NCBI GenBank assembly: GCA_964020085.1
Contig: OZ026598.1
Coordinates: forward strand, 12,751,016 to 12,815,015
Length of the DNA stretch: 64,000 nt
Direction of reading: 5' to 3'
Source: Micromussa lordhowensis
Taxonomy: Eukaryota; Cnidaria; Anthozoa; Scleractinia; Lobophylliidae
Position 1 is the first letter of the stretch. Every line of letters begins with the position of its first letter. The notes beneath the pieces are model-generated. The model saw only the letters and a list, made by a program, of their open reading frames with translations. It searched no databases and was not told the origin of the DNA. This document shows, piece after piece, positions 17,083 to 28,175 of the stretch. Position numbers and translations under genes: made by a program.

Positions 17083-17100
17083 ATATAATAAAATAATATA

Positions 17101-17580
17101 ATGGTGGCTAAAAAGAATATTTTCGATTGGAATCATATTTCAGACAAATTATCGACTGATGAAGTAGACGAACTAAAGTCTTATTATCTAAGCTATCATA
17201 GGAAATGTTGGGCTTTTAAAAAGGCTTACAAAAGATTCAAATTGTTCAAATTCATTGGTAATTCACTCTCTGTACTGACCGCTTCAGGTGGTATTGCTAG
17301 CGCTATCGCTACTGGTGGTATCAGTCTAATAGCGATTAGTACAGTGGCATTATTAGTTAAAGGCTACATGGAACACAAAGGTTTAGACTTAAAAATTCAA
17401 AATTGTACCTATGCCTATCAAAGTTACCAGCATTTGTTAATAATGATTCGAGAAGCGATGCGCTCAGGTGATCTTAACCGAGAAAGTTTAATTAATCAAA
17501 TGACAAGCGTTGACAATTTTGTGATTGATAATAGCCCAATTATTGATAAATATTTAAAGATGTATGACACTGTCCACTGA
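17101..17580 (+). CDS. Two-helix membrane protein conserved in both Polintons
   Basis: A 159-residue protein with an N-terminal helical segment (FDWNHISDKLSTDEVDELKS), a YHRKCWAFKKAYKRFK basic stretch, and a hydrophobic hairpin rich in Gly/Ala/Ser (about residues 58 to 88, including GGIASAIATGGISLIAIS). A helical C-terminus contains LKIQNCTYAYQSYQHLL. It is strongly similar to the protein at 61,217 to 61,684. The helical-hairpin topology recalls SLATT-type membrane effectors, but that is only a resemblance. It may be a viroporin-like or virion membrane-active protein. ATAATATA touches the ATG. It is the last gene before the element's right end. Confidence 0.7.
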   Translation: MVAKKNIFDWNHISDKLSTDEVDELKSYYLSYHRKCWAFKKAYKRFKLFKFIGNSLSVLTASGGIASAIATGGISLIAISTVALLVKGYMEHKGLDLKIQNCTYAYQSYQHLLIMIREAMRSGDLNRESLINQMTSVDNFVIDNSPIIDKYLKMYDTVH

Positions 17581-17637
17581 CTTCAGACACACGCTAGTAT
17601 GCGTGAGTACGTGTTTTGAATATTAATGATAGGTGAC

Positions 17638-17655
17638 ATGCAAATATCGACCAAT
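17638..17655 (+). promoter_or_regulatory. Octamer-CCAAT composite motif
   Basis: ATGCAAATATCGACCAAT joins a perfect POU octamer to a CCAAT box. The same 18-mer, differing at one position, occurs twice at the matching end of the right-hand Polinton (59,526 and 59,580). Confidence 0.5.
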
Positions 17656-17659
17656 TAAA

Positions 17660-17895
17660 ATTTGTCTGATGCATCAGACTACGCTAATTACGCATCGTGA
17701 GAACAATCTAAATTTTACTATATCCTACACTAACCTACGCATTTTAGGCATTTTTGTGCGTAAAATAGTATGTCTAATTTTTACGATATCTACGCTACTT
17801 ACACTACCTACGCATAACTACGCTGTTTTAGTGTATTATATCATATATTTTAGACTCAGATTTTTACACTAACTACGCTGAGATGCGTAAAATCC
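17660..17895 (+). repeat. CTACGC/TACGC-rich terminal region
   Basis: About nine TACGC or GCGTA words recur in 230 bp, mostly as CTACGC or CTACGCAT, in an otherwise AT-rich stretch. It follows the last gene and probably lies in the terminal repeat of the Polinton, where protein-primed replication would start. Confidence 0.45.
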
Positions 17896-18295
17896 AGAAA
17901 TGTCCTAGTTCCCCCATTTCCTACACTACTAAATTTATCTCTCGAGGGACTCAAAAACATTAAAATAATACTTTTCCTAATACAAGAACCCGTTCAGATA
18001 GCCAAATTTCCCGAAATAAGTCCCGAAATAAGTCACCTTTTAAACAACCCGGCCGTCATGTAAATGCCGCGTCACGCAAAAGCTTAGAAATTCAAGCATA
18101 ACCTATCGCAAAACCAAGAACCCATTCAGGACAAAAAATCGTCTAAATATTAGTTTTCAGCTGCTCTTATACCTCATAAAAGTAAAATATCAATAGGATC
18201 AATAGTTTTGTAGTTTGAATTTTAGTGACGTCATGTGAAAACCGGCAATTGGTCTGTCAAGTTGTTCGGGTTAAATGTTTGCTTGCCAGCAATCT
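17896..18295. other. Gene-free junction with possible MITE end
   Basis: No coding signal. A direct doublet CCCGAAATAAGT occurs near 18,009 to 18,031, and GTGACGTCATGTGAAAAC near 18,224 resembles (inverted) GTTTTCACGTGACGTCA at 39,665, a likely MITE terminus shared by both sites. The base composition becomes less AT-rich, marking passage out of the Polinton. Confidence 0.4.
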
Positions 18296-18508
18296 TCAAT
18301 GGTTTTTGAACTTGGTCTGGCACATCCGTTTCCTTCTTGCCGCTTGAACCACCGCAACAGCATTTGAATCGTTCATATTGTTTAATTCTCGCTTCAGCAA
18401 ATACTCATCCTCTGCATTTGGTTCCCAATCATCCATGTATGCATGATATCCCCTGATGAAAGACTTCACCTTTAGCAACATTTTCTTGTCAGATGTTGAC
18501 AAATCCAC
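18296..18508 (-). pseudogene. HIRAN-like domain fragment
   Basis: Seventy codons contain VKSFIRGYHAYMDDWEPNAE followed by LLKRELNNMNDSNAVAVV, the pattern of HIRAN domains (DNA-end or 3'-terminus binding, here in the stand-alone form common in cnidarians). The usual continuation after AVAVV is replaced by an unrelated basic end. No start or promoter is evident, so it is a truncated remnant of a host-type or transposon gene. Confidence 0.5.
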
Positions 18509-18899
18509 AGAGTGATGAAACAGACTCTTCGCAGCTAAGGCACTGAGCTAAATTATTGGAGATGAAAAAGTGAACCGGGTGAGAAAAAAGCACCATTAGG
18601 CCGCCACAGTCTTAAGTTTCGCTTAACACCTTAAGAAAATAAATTGCAATATGAAAAGCCGCTCCAATTAGAATGAAGCAGTATAATCTTGTATCGATGA
18701 GAAACTAATGATCACTATGGTCATAGGCTAATTTATAGCTTTGTCAGAGCTGCCAAGATGAAACAAAATGTCATTGCTTAAGTTGCCAAGCGTCCGTATG
18801 TAACAGATCAGAATGTTCTGTTCCTGCCCCTAAAGAAACACCGAACTGGAAAGCTGGTTCTAAAGTAGCTTTTTGTATGACATGTAAGTCCAGCAGCAA

Positions 18900-20776
18900 A
18901 AATACCGCAGCAGAAAAACCAGATGTTAACCGAACTAAGGAGGCTCGCACCAGACAAGACAGGCTAAAGACAAGTAAACCTAACCTGAAAAAGGTGGTAC
19001 AAAAGAAAAAGCCACAGAAAAGCGGAAATGCTTGAGCCTTCAGCAGAGAGTTGAGTTGATAAATTACGCCAAAGATCATCCAAAGGAGGGACATCGTAAA
19101 ATTGGAAGAACCCAAGCCCATAAAATCTTGAAGGAACGAAAAGAAATGCTTGCATCGTATGAAAGCCATTTACAGTCGAATAACCAGAAACGAGTTCGCT
19201 GTGGGTAGTACTCAGATCTGAATGAGGCACTATGGGACTGGTAAGTTACCTGCAGGAACTCGAACATTCCTGTCTGAGAAAAAATGCTTCTCGAAGAAGC
19301 TTTGATGCTGCAGATAAAATGAGCATCAGTGGCTTTGCTGCTTCTAATGGGTGGCTAGAATCATTCAAGAAACAACACAACCTACACCACATGGACATAG
19401 CTGGTGAGGATGGAGACGTGAAAGACGAAACTATCGAAAGCTGGAATGAATGAGTTAGAGACATCACCCGAGGGTGGAAGCCTGAAGACGGGTGGAATGT
19501 GGACGAAACAGGGAGCTTTTGGCGAGGTTTGCCCGAGACAAGCCTAAATGAGAAGGGACGGTGTTGTAATGGTGGAAAGCAAGCCAAACAGAGAAATACA
19601 TGGGCGTTCTTTGTTAACGCCACTGGAGAAAAAGAAGACCCCATTGTCATAGGAAAATACGCGAAGCCAAGGTGTTTGAAGAATTTAAAGGATATTAAAA
19701 GGCCCTATAGATGCTGGTATTTCTCCAACGCAAAAGCGGGGATGACAACAGTGGTATTGAATGAAGTCTTGTCTCGGCTAAATGCAACTTTGATTTGCAA
19801 AAAGCGACGTATCTTACTGTTCTTGGACTATGCCCCATGCCACCCTCCAGGCCTTGCTGAGAAGTTTTCGAATATCAGCATCAAATTCCCGCCGAAAAAC
19901 ATAACTTCAAAGACACAGCCCCTAGATGCCGGTGTCATAGCATATTGGAAAGTGAAGTTCAAGAAACGACTGCTTCGTTACGTTTGCTCCAAGGTGGATG
20001 AGTCGAACAGCGCCAGCGATATTGTCAAGTCCATAAATATTTCTATGGCAATGTAATAGGGACGACAAGCTTGGGACGAAGTGTCTCCTGAAACAGTGAG
20101 GAAATGCTTTAAGAAAACAAAGCTCTACCCGGAAGAAGTCATAGACGACGATGATCCCTTTGAAGGAGAGGATGAGATTGATCAACTTCAAGAGCTGATC
20201 AACAAGATCGGTTCTTGCGATGCTAGAACATACATCTCAGCCAAAGAGCAAATTGAAACATGCTTTGGTAACATTGATAGCTCAGAACCAAACTGGAGGA
20301 ACACAACTCGGGAACAATTGCCTGGCTGTGAGGAAGACGAAGCTGATGATGAAGTGGTGATTGTCTCAGCAGAGAGAACACTGCCAATATTCAATGAAAG
20401 GTCTTTGAAGAGGAGGACCAGTATGACGTCGAATTAAAACAACCAACTATAAAGTCAGTATCGGAGGCGGCGAACATGGCAGAGCAACTGAGAGACTTTG
20501 CTTAGTTTAACGGAGACCAGGAACTTTCTCTGGCGTTAAGCAAAGTGAATGACATACTTAGCAATATTAAACTACGGAAACCCAAGCAACAGGCATCGAT
20601 ATCTAATTATTTTTCTTCTTAGGACAAATAGGTTTGAAAGACAAGACTCAAAACATTAGGAGTATGTCTTTTTCTAACCCGCCGCTGTAATACCGGCCGC
20701 CTGAACTTGACGTTACTGTTTTGTTAGTCACTTAGCCATTCCCCGAGGGTGACCGCTTAATACAGGTTCGACTGTA
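18900..20776 (+). pseudogene. Dead pogo/Tigger-like DDE transposase and right terminal repeat
   Basis: Several plus-strand frames add up to a CENP-B/pogo-type transposase. There is an N-terminal helix-turn-helix segment (VELINYAKDHPKEGHRKIGR near 19,048), a second DNA-binding block (19,232 to 19,453), then a DDE domain (19,499 to 20,056) with WNVDETG and LFLDYAPCHP, where Tyr replaces the usual Asn, and TQPLDAGVI. An acidic tail continues to 20,437. In-frame stops at about 19,026, 19,208, 19,451 and 20,056 make it non-functional. Near 20,735 to 20,776 the inverted Tigger-type end is visible, finishing in CAGGTTCGACTGTA. The left end was not found. Confidence 0.7.
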
Positions 20777-22440
20777 TACAGCTTTGGATATCAGAGTATA
20801 ATAGACTAATCGAATTAATTAAAGAGGAACCAAAACCAAAATGCTCTAGCGTTTTCCGCACGAAGGTCCATTCAATAGTAGTGTCAAATGCTTTTTCAGA
20901 ATCGATGAAAAGGACTAATCCAGCAATATCTTTCAAGTGGGTAAAGGAAATATCATTATTAATCAAACAAATTATTCTCTGCAATAGAACAGCCTTTCAG
21001 AAAACTGGTGTGGCGATTTTCTAGGTCCAGGAAATATTTGTTATTTTTCTCACCTTCATTATACCATCTTGGATCTAATTGTGGCTCCTTTTGTTATGTG
21101 TTCAATAATGTTCTCTAATTCCCTTTTCTTCACCCTCAATTGTTTTTCAGCAAGAGCTTCTTTTTCATTGTTTATACAGCTCAAGTTGCCTATCGAGAGC
21201 GGCTATTTCACTTTCAATATTGGCTTCCTTGTTCTTCATTTTCTTTGTTTTTGCCTTTAAGTATTAGATTGAAGTATCTTAAGCTTAATCATTTCCAATA
21301 ACGACACTCAAAATGGTAGATTTAATATTGTTTATGTAATCCATTCCCCCCAAAGTGATGTGTTTAATTTCCAAAGGCCTGATCCTCTGGGATGGGTCTG
21401 GTAATTAATAGCGATGTTGCACAAAAAATGGTCCATTTTATAGCCGGGAAGGTTGTCCGCTTTTAAAATTCTTCTGGCAAGACCTACACGTACGAGGAGA
21501 AAATCTAACTGACAATGTATTTCAGGCTTGTTTTGTCTCCATGTGTATCTTCTCCCGTGTAGGTTTAAGTCCCACCATAGATATGTCAGGTCAAGATTAT
21601 CCCAAGTATTTTGAATTACTTTCAAGGAGTTTCGGTGGGTCATTGATTTCCCACCCTTTTTGGCCTTTGTGACATCCATAAAATCTCCCACAAGAATAAT
21701 TCCCTCATTCCTAAACATTATCGTTTGTTCACATACATTTCAGAAGAAAATAGGGTCGTCTTTGTTGGGAGCATAGATATTACAGATCAAGATTAGCTCG
21801 CCGTCTCCTAAATCAATAATAATGTACCTTCCTCTCTTGTCACATATTTGCCTCAAAACCTTGAAGGTAAAGCTGTTATTAAAGAGGATAGCGACAACTG
21901 CTTTGTTGCTTGCAAGGCCGCTGAAAAAAGCTTTATAGCCCCATTCAGCGGCACAAGTCTCAAAGGACCTTTCAGTGCATTGAAACTCTTGTCGTTGTCG
22001 TCTTCTGGAAAGGAAGAAAGCAGTGATTCGGTCTTGGCGCTAGTTTCATTCACTTGTTCAGGAATACCATAAAATGTCAAATTGTTTTGCCAACTGTGGC
22101 TTTCTAATTTAACTACGTGTTCCTTCTCAAAGCTGGCACTTTTTGTCAAGTTGTTCGCACCTGTCCCCAGCTCCAGAGATCATCTTTGCTTGAGCGTCAA
22201 CTTGCACAGTCAGAATTTTGATACACTCGTGAGCGAACTCAAGACTTTTTTCCTGATCAGCATTTGCTTTCTCCAACTGCTTTTGCCATTCTTTAATCTC
22301 CTCAGTTTCTTCCATCCATGCTAGAACCACGTCAAGTTTACGGTTTATCTCTTTATAATATCGGCCACATTTCGACAACCACTGCAGCTTTCATTATCTT
22401 CAGTTTGTGAGCCTGATTCTTTTCTCCTGGTCCATCTTCG
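20757..22440 (-). pseudogene. Decayed L1/Tx1-like LINE
   Basis: Reading on the minus strand from high to low coordinates are an ORF1-like coiled coil (22,378 to 22,127) with an RRM-like NNLTFYGIPE segment (22,149 to 21,853), an AP-endonuclease fragment (21,718 to 21,332) with IILVGDFMDV and LDFLLVR, and a reverse transcriptase fragment (20,984 to 20,757) with VLFIDSEKAFDTTIEW. The order fits an L1-clade element. Frames are broken and large parts are missing, so it is inactive. It overlaps the terminal repeat of the Tigger copy. Confidence 0.65.
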
Positions 22441-24826
22441 ACCTGTCTCTGGAACTTCCTTCCTGTTTGGTCTGTGATAATAGACTGATTTAGCAAGAGA
22501 ACGAGTACGTCACTTGACGACGGCGCGTGCAGAACAAATACCCAAATATGGTCAAATTAGAACAGAATCCAGGCTATTCCACGTGCCCTCCAGTTGTCAT
22601 CTGATGTTCCCATCCTGTTGCTAAATCGGCCTAATTAGTGCTTTTCGCGTTTGGAGAAATTATTAAGCCATTTTGAGCGAAAAACTCGCAGACATCAAAA
22701 AGTTGCGTCCCAAGAATCCCTGAAGAAGAAGAAGAACTGTTCTTGGTGACTGACGTTTCAACAACGTGAGCTGAAGTCATCTTTAGAGTCAAGTGAATAG
22801 TGTTAGTCAGTCAATGATGTTATAAGTCTGGTCCGTTGAAAGTGATTGGACAGTCAAGCTATGATTGTATTGGCTGAAAGACTAGTGTAAAGTTTGGCAG
22901 CAGACATTAGTCGGTTCTAGTAAGTTTTGATCCATCTATTTTTGGTCAAATTATATGCATTTCTAGCTTGCTTGGAAGTTAAGTGCACTTGGTCTTATCA
23001 TGACACATGACAAAACTGCTTTAGAAGCTGCAGAAGCTCCTGAAACGTGCTTGACTGTCACTTCAGATCAGAGTTTAGAGCTGAAAAATTCTCACTCATA
23101 CTATTCTTAGGTACAGCTACATACAGAAGCTTCAGATATGCTGTACAGCGATTTCTTTATTGCACTTTTTATGACTATTACATGGAAAGAATTTTCCACG
23201 ACAGCAAATGTTGGGAGAGCTTACCAAAGCTTAAAGCTTTTTTGAAAAGTGTATTGCTCCTGAACTTATTACTGGAAGGTTGAGGGAAAAGGTGGAGGCA
23301 CAAGGCTTTGTCAAAGACCTTCTAAACAGTCTAGCTTGTTGCTGATATTTTTAAATCATGACAGAATATTGAGTAAAATGGCATTTTATGCTTTTTGTAA
23401 CTGCATGATTAAAGATTTTGCGGCACATTTGAAAATGTGATTTCAAGTGGGCTAACTTGTATTCAAAATAGCTGGTGAAAAGGAGCCTTATGCAGGCTAG
23501 TTTTGTTATAACTTTCAAATTAAAAAAAACCTGTGAACACCAAAATAATTTAGCTTTTACCTTTACCTTTAGTCAAATGTAAACTTAATAGTCTACACTA
23601 AATGACTACACATGGCTACTCTCCGGTTGTGCTTTTGGAATAACATGACTTTTTAGCTAAGGGTGCAAGTGGTGGCGTAAGTTTTATTAGGATAACTGCC
23701 TACAAATAAGGGTCTGCTCACGCTTAATACCGTCTTTAACACCATGTTTTCCTGAACTGTCAGAGAGTGATTTAAATATGAAAACAAACTTTGGTAATCG
23801 AATGATAAAACAATTATTGAACTCGGTTATCTTAAAATTTTGTGATTTGTCAGTGTTACGTAGATCAATAAATTGCCGAAGAACGCTGAGGCAAATCATT
23901 GATGTGCAAGACAAATCACAATATTTTTCTCAACCTCGTCCAATAATTGTTAATTATTAATCAATTTAAATTATTCCTCAGGTATTGCTTAGCACATAGC
24001 TCTATCTGTCTGTCTGAGGAGACTTGTCAAGACTACTTTACATTCTTAGGACCCACACTTTGGGGGGTTGGGGCAGGGAAGAGACCATGGGTTTGCATAG
24101 GTAGCTAAGCGGGGGGGGGGGGGGAGGGGGGTAGTTAAGAGACCTTGTGTTTGATCAGCCATGGGGGAGAAGCTAGATAGGAAACCATGGGTCTTTAACG
24201 ATAGTAGGAGCTGTGGCTGGACAACAGACTATTTCAGAGGTGACGAGGTGAGGGAAAGTGTGTGAGGGATAGGTGGTGGGGCTGAACAAGAGACCATGGA
24301 GGATGGGTAGGGGTGTTGTAATGGAGACCAGGGGTCTCAACAGTTTTGCGAAGAGGCAGTTATCCTAATAAATTTTAGTGGGTTCCAATAATTTTTTGAT
24401 AGGTTTACAGCATGACTGTCTTGCAAGTGTTTTCCATGTGTTGGTGCTTTTGTAGTTTTAGTATGTCAGAGCCTGAACTTCAGCAAGCGATGGGTGTATA
24501 CGTATACGTCCGTGCAGTCTATGATTGCTTTAACATTTTGGTAGCTCTTAAAGCACTCAGGATAGTATGATTTAATCTCGTCCTGCATTGGCCAGTAAAT
24601 AAGTGGTTACAACTCTCTTGACAGAAAGCAGATCCATGTGGTCACAATTCTACTAACTGTTGATTGGGGGACTTCTTCCTCTGAAAGCCCCTCCCTGTCT
24701 AAGGCGGAGTAAGGTCATGAATAATTCTCCTTCACAGAAGTTTTCCTAGCTGGATCAGGCTTCTATTTTCTCCCAGCTGGTGATACTCTGGTGTGTTTGA
24801 TTCAGAACCTCTTACATAATAGTACT
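22441..24826. other. Gene-free, G-rich degenerate repeats near 24,080 to 24,330
   Basis: No supported gene. Between about 24,080 and 24,330 degenerate copies of AGAGACCATGGGT recur. A run of 14 G follows position 24,110. A GAAGAAGAAGAA stretch lies near 22,725. Confidence 0.4.
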
Positions 24827-25399
24827 GTTCAGCAAAGATAAGCCCCGTTAGTGTCGAGTAGGTGTCGAGTTAGGTCGAGAAAAATCATTGACATGCATGA
24901 CGGTCGAGTCCATGACGTCATCCATTGTTATAACCTAGGGAAAAATGCGTTTGTCCATACTAATTAAGCATCTAGGTAAAAGCGCCTTCCTGCATACTAA
25001 TGTGTTTGACTTCCTTCATACTAATAAGTGCCTAGGCTTACTAATGAGCATCCCTCTAGTACAATGAAAACAATAAACTTGCCTAGGCTTGCTCGTTAAT
25101 AGTTAACACCGATTTGTTCATGAAAATATCTGTTAAGTTTTTATCTGACCTCTCAGCTTTGCTGACGAGAGAGAGAATTAATTCTTAGCTAACTGCTTGA
25201 GTTTTCCGCTCCGTTAGTAACGCACTGAACCCTATTTTCAGCCCTAGATTTGCATACAAGCTCCAACAGAAAAGCCCATGGGACAGCTCTACCATTGAAA
25301 TTACAACAATAGAAGTTTGGAGCGCTAATTTAATGTCAACACATGAATAAATATTTTCGAACAACACGTTTTCTGAATATCACTTTTATTAGCAAATAC
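24827..25399 (+). repeat. Left terminal inverted repeat of the degenerate Polinton
   Basis: It matches the reverse complement of 28,845 to 29,295 plus 37,914 to 38,051. Shared blocks include GCAAAGATAAGCCCCGTTAG, CTTGCCTAGGCTTGCTCGTT and GAGAGAGAATTAATTCTTAG. It includes short tandem GTGTCGAGTTAGG-like repeats near the tip. Confidence 0.85.
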
Positions 25400-25903
25400 A
25401 AAAAAATAATACACAGATCTGAAATGAATGCACCAAAATTACAATAACTACAAAATGTTTATGAGTTAAGTATCAGGAAATCAATCCTTAGGATGTAATC
25501 AATCGTGTTCATATTGAGAGTACTTGTAAGGTGATGTCCAGTGTAAACGTCGAGATCGTCTAGAGGCTTTCTTCAGTTCATAGTCCAGGTAATTTACAAA
25601 TTTGACAGACTGGGGCGTTTATGCTTTCTAACTAGTGACAGCGATTCGACTGTGGGAGGGGGTGTCAAAATGGAAGGTGAGATAGAGGAAGAGGTTGCCA
25701 TGGTAGATAAGTTTTTTTTTAATTTAACTTTATTTATATTAAATAATAAATGAATAAAAAATACAATAAAACGTACGGTAAAGTAAATTCCAGGCATAAA
25801 AGGAAACTACAACACTACAATAGATATAGAATAAATTAATGCTAGGCGCTACTGATTACAAATTTGAAACTGTGACATCTTCGACACAGAGTGGGAGTGG
25901 GAG

Positions 25904-26690
25904 TCAAAATGGAGGGAGGGAGATGAGATAGAGGAAGAGGTATTGCATCTCCAAAATTGGCCGGGGCACCATCAGAGTTTGTTGTTTGAGGTACTGGAGC
26001 AGTTCTTGGGAAGTTCTATTCTTGTCGAATCCTTTTTCAAATGTTTCTTCGCCGGATAAAACATTTGTTCGCAATCTACATCTCTCTTGGGTCGTTGGCC
26101 TGAGATCTACAAAAAGATATCCATATGGTCTTCGCACTGCGTCTTTGTGCTCTTTGGTAAACCAAGTAGTTTCACTTAGATACATTTGTTTGGCTACAGT
26201 CAACATTTGCAGTTTATCGCGAGGATTCATGAAAAGGACCAAGTAATGACTGTTTAAGCTTATGCTTTGGTTGCCTTTGCCTTGGTGGAACAGATTCTGC
26301 ACAATGTAAATAACGCTCAGATTTTGGTGATGCGATCCTTTTGTAAACAGTCTCACAATCCGATTATCATTTCTGGCTTTAATCATTTGGTCCTCAATAA
26401 CAATCAGGTTGCATATGTTGACATCTAAATAGCAATCATTGTCCAGAGATTCCAGGATCCCCTTGACAAATTCGATTGTTGGTATCATCATCAATAATTG
26501 TGTGTAGGCATTTTGCCACTGCGAATAACACCGGATGATTCTCTCCATGGTTGATCGATCACAGTTTGAGCTTGTTGTAACAGTGATTGTAACCAGACAT
26601 TATTTCCCAAACCGGTCATCCCTGCAACCATGCAAGTAAATGGATGAACCAATTGAAACCGCTGACACTTTTCTTGAGACATCGGTATGA
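25904..26690 (-). pseudogene. Broken packaging ATPase
   Basis: Two minus-strand frames together resemble the A32/FtsK packaging ATPase of a Polinton lineage different from the one at the left edge. The first (26,682 to 26,491) carries HPFTCMVAGMTGLGNNVW, a Walker A in which the essential Lys is replaced by Asn. After a frameshift the second (26,548 to 25,904) continues with IRCYSQWQNAYTQLL, a Walker B-like NLIVIEDQMI and SVIYIVQNLF. The frameshift and lost Lys make it inactive. It lies just inside the left terminal repeat. Confidence 0.75.
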
Positions 26691-26858
26691 CTGGAGCAAA
26701 ATTGGAATTACTGTGTTTTCTTTTCTAGAAAATTCCTTTTTACAAACAGGACAAGACCAACCTCATGTCATCTCATTCAAAGCTTAGCACAAGCTGACAA
26801 AATGTGCATGATGTTCCACATTTATATAGGCTTCAAACAGCACAATTCTATTGTTTTC

Positions 26859-27018
26859 CCTCCTCCTCCTCCTCCTCCTCCTCCTCCTCCTCCTCCTCCT
26901 CCTCCTCCTCCTCCTCCTCCTCCTCAATTCTATTGCTTTCCCCCTCCTCCTCCTTAATTCTATTGTTTTCCCTCCTCCTCAATTCTATTGTTTTCCCTCC
27001 TCCTCCTCCTCCTCCTCG
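26859..27018 (+). repeat. (TCC)n microsatellite with interspersed ATTCTATTG
   Basis: A long CCT/TCC tract (26,861 to 26,925) is followed by shorter CCTCCT tracts separated by copies of TCAATTCTATTG(T/C)TTTCC, forming a compound repeat. The apparent poly-Ser, poly-Leu and poly-Glu frames are artefacts of this tract. Confidence 0.9.
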
Positions 27019-27199
27019 TCCTATTGTTCTATCACCATATCGAAAACCATATAAAGTGCGACACAGGAGAAAGCGTACCATTCGAGTTTGGGAGAGTGTT
27101 GCTTACACTTCATTTTTGACAGTGTCGTCCTGTGAACTTTTGAACACGATGAAGAAACTTTACATTGGGAATCACAAGTTGTACGAAGAATACTATTTT

Positions 27200-27510
27200 T
27201 AAAAACCAAGCTAACAAAAAAGGAAGTAATTTACTGGCTCTTCACACATCCCGATTTCAGCAGGGGTATGGCTTAGGTTCCATATTTAAAGGGCTGTTTC
27301 GCTGGGCAATGCCTCATTTGCAGCAAGGTGCTAAAGTGCTTGGTAAAAGGGCATTACAAACAGGGTCCAACTGGCTAAAGATTTTCTGGAACAGCGCTGG
27401 CAAAGCGTAGAAAAGAAGGTATTGGTGGACAAGTACCTCAGGCTGGGAGTGGTCGAAAATCTACAAAAAGAAAAGTGCAGTTTCGTGGTTTACCCCCGTT
27501 CAAGAAATGA
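27200..27510 (+). pseudogene. Broken pX/pVI-like virion protein
   Basis: One frame gives RFQQGYGLGSIFKGLFRW and LQQGAKVLGKRALQTGSNWL, the amphipathic Gly/Lys-rich pattern of Polinton pX/pVI-like proteins. After about 27,385 the expected basic tail continues in another frame (KRRKEGIGGQVPQAGSGRK, then KRKVQFRG) to a stop near 27,510. One frameshift separates the halves. It starts a plus-strand series of virion-type remnants. No intact start is evident. Confidence 0.65.
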
Positions 27511-27560
27511 AAAACAGTTGTGTTGGATCAAGACCAAGACGACTTTCAACTTATGTCGTA

Positions 27561-27720
27561 AATAGCCCAATTTCGATATATTAAAATTCAGCCTAAAACA
27601 ATAGACCTCAGCACGAGGCTCGTGGGAATAACTACAGAGTTTGTGGGGTTTATTCCCACGAGCCTCGTGCTGAGGTCTATTGTTTTAGGCTGAATTTTAA
27701 TATATCGAAATTGGGCTATT
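27561..27720. repeat. Perfect 70-bp inverted repeat (foldback element)
   Basis: Positions 27,561 to 27,630 are the exact reverse complement of 27,651 to 27,720, with a 20-base loop. Perfect arms in an otherwise decayed region suggest a recent foldback MITE insertion or an actively copied palindrome. It sits between two Polinton gene remnants. Confidence 0.9.
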
Positions 27721-27786
27721 CAAGTGGGACTCCCTGGCAAAATTATAAATTACTGAAGCCTGTGATCTGTAACTCATTTTACGACC

Positions 27787-28120
27787 ATGTCTCGAATAGT
27801 AAGGAACAATCTACCTTTCCTTCATCTCTTAACTTGTTGTCCAGAACATCAGCGTCAATTTCTTTTAGAGACAGCCACCTCAGAACAGATACACCCATTA
27901 GTTCAAATTCTTTTAAATATGCTTCATGGAAAAATACCGGTCTCTAATGAAGTAAAGAGCAACTTAAAAAAGCATATAGATGCCCTTCTTAGTCTCGCTG
28001 AATCAAGTGTTCCTTACAAGACAAAGAAGCAAACCCTTGCTCAAGAAGGTTGGGATTTATACAAGATTTGCTAATACCAGTTGTAACTTGCATAAGGCCC
28101 CTAATGTTATAAAACGTCGC
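27787..28120 (+). pseudogene. Conserved small Polinton protein, frameshifted
   Basis: From ATG 27,787 a 95-codon frame runs with FLHLLTCCPEHQRQFLLETA, EQIHPLVQILLNMLHGKIP and LKKHIDALLSLAESSVPYK, a helical pattern I recognise from a short protein found repeatedly in animal Polintons, of unknown function. Near 28,050 the expected continuation (GFIQDLLIPV) is in the next frame, so a one-base change truncates it with an altered end. It follows the pX-like remnant, as in other Polintons. Confidence 0.6.
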
Positions 28121-28175
28121 GACCTAGTCTGTAGTATAAGCAGTCGGTTCTTGACATTAACGAGTGCTGGTCAAT

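Larger units (their letters stand above)
1..17900. mobile_element. Polinton/Maverick (adintovirus-type) provirus, left end outside window
   Basis: The block encodes the Polinton hallmark set: protein-primed DNA polymerase B, retroviral-type integrase, adenain-like protease, FtsK/HerA-type packaging ATPase, double jelly-roll capsid protein and penton-like protein. Genes are tightly packed, with gaps of 6 to about 100 bp, and are very AT-rich between genes. A leftward block (11,467 to 1) and a rightward block (11,539 to 17,580) diverge from one promoter region. The right boundary is placed after the CTACGC-rich stretch ending near 17,895; no terminal inverted repeat can be verified because the left end is missing. 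Most genes are open, so the insertion is young or still active. Known Polintons are about 15 to 20 kb. Confidence 0.9.

Noticed and set aside
18771..19267. Minus-strand ORFs of 60 to 130 codons
   Set aside because: They are antisense shadows of the Tigger transposase remnant.
24815..24826. Target-site duplication of the degenerate Polinton
   Set aside because: No identical six-base words flank the two ends; the outermost bases may have changed, so no duplication is claimed.
26848..27202. Poly-Ser/poly-Leu/poly-Glu proteins
   Set aside because: They are translations of a TCC microsatellite in several frames.
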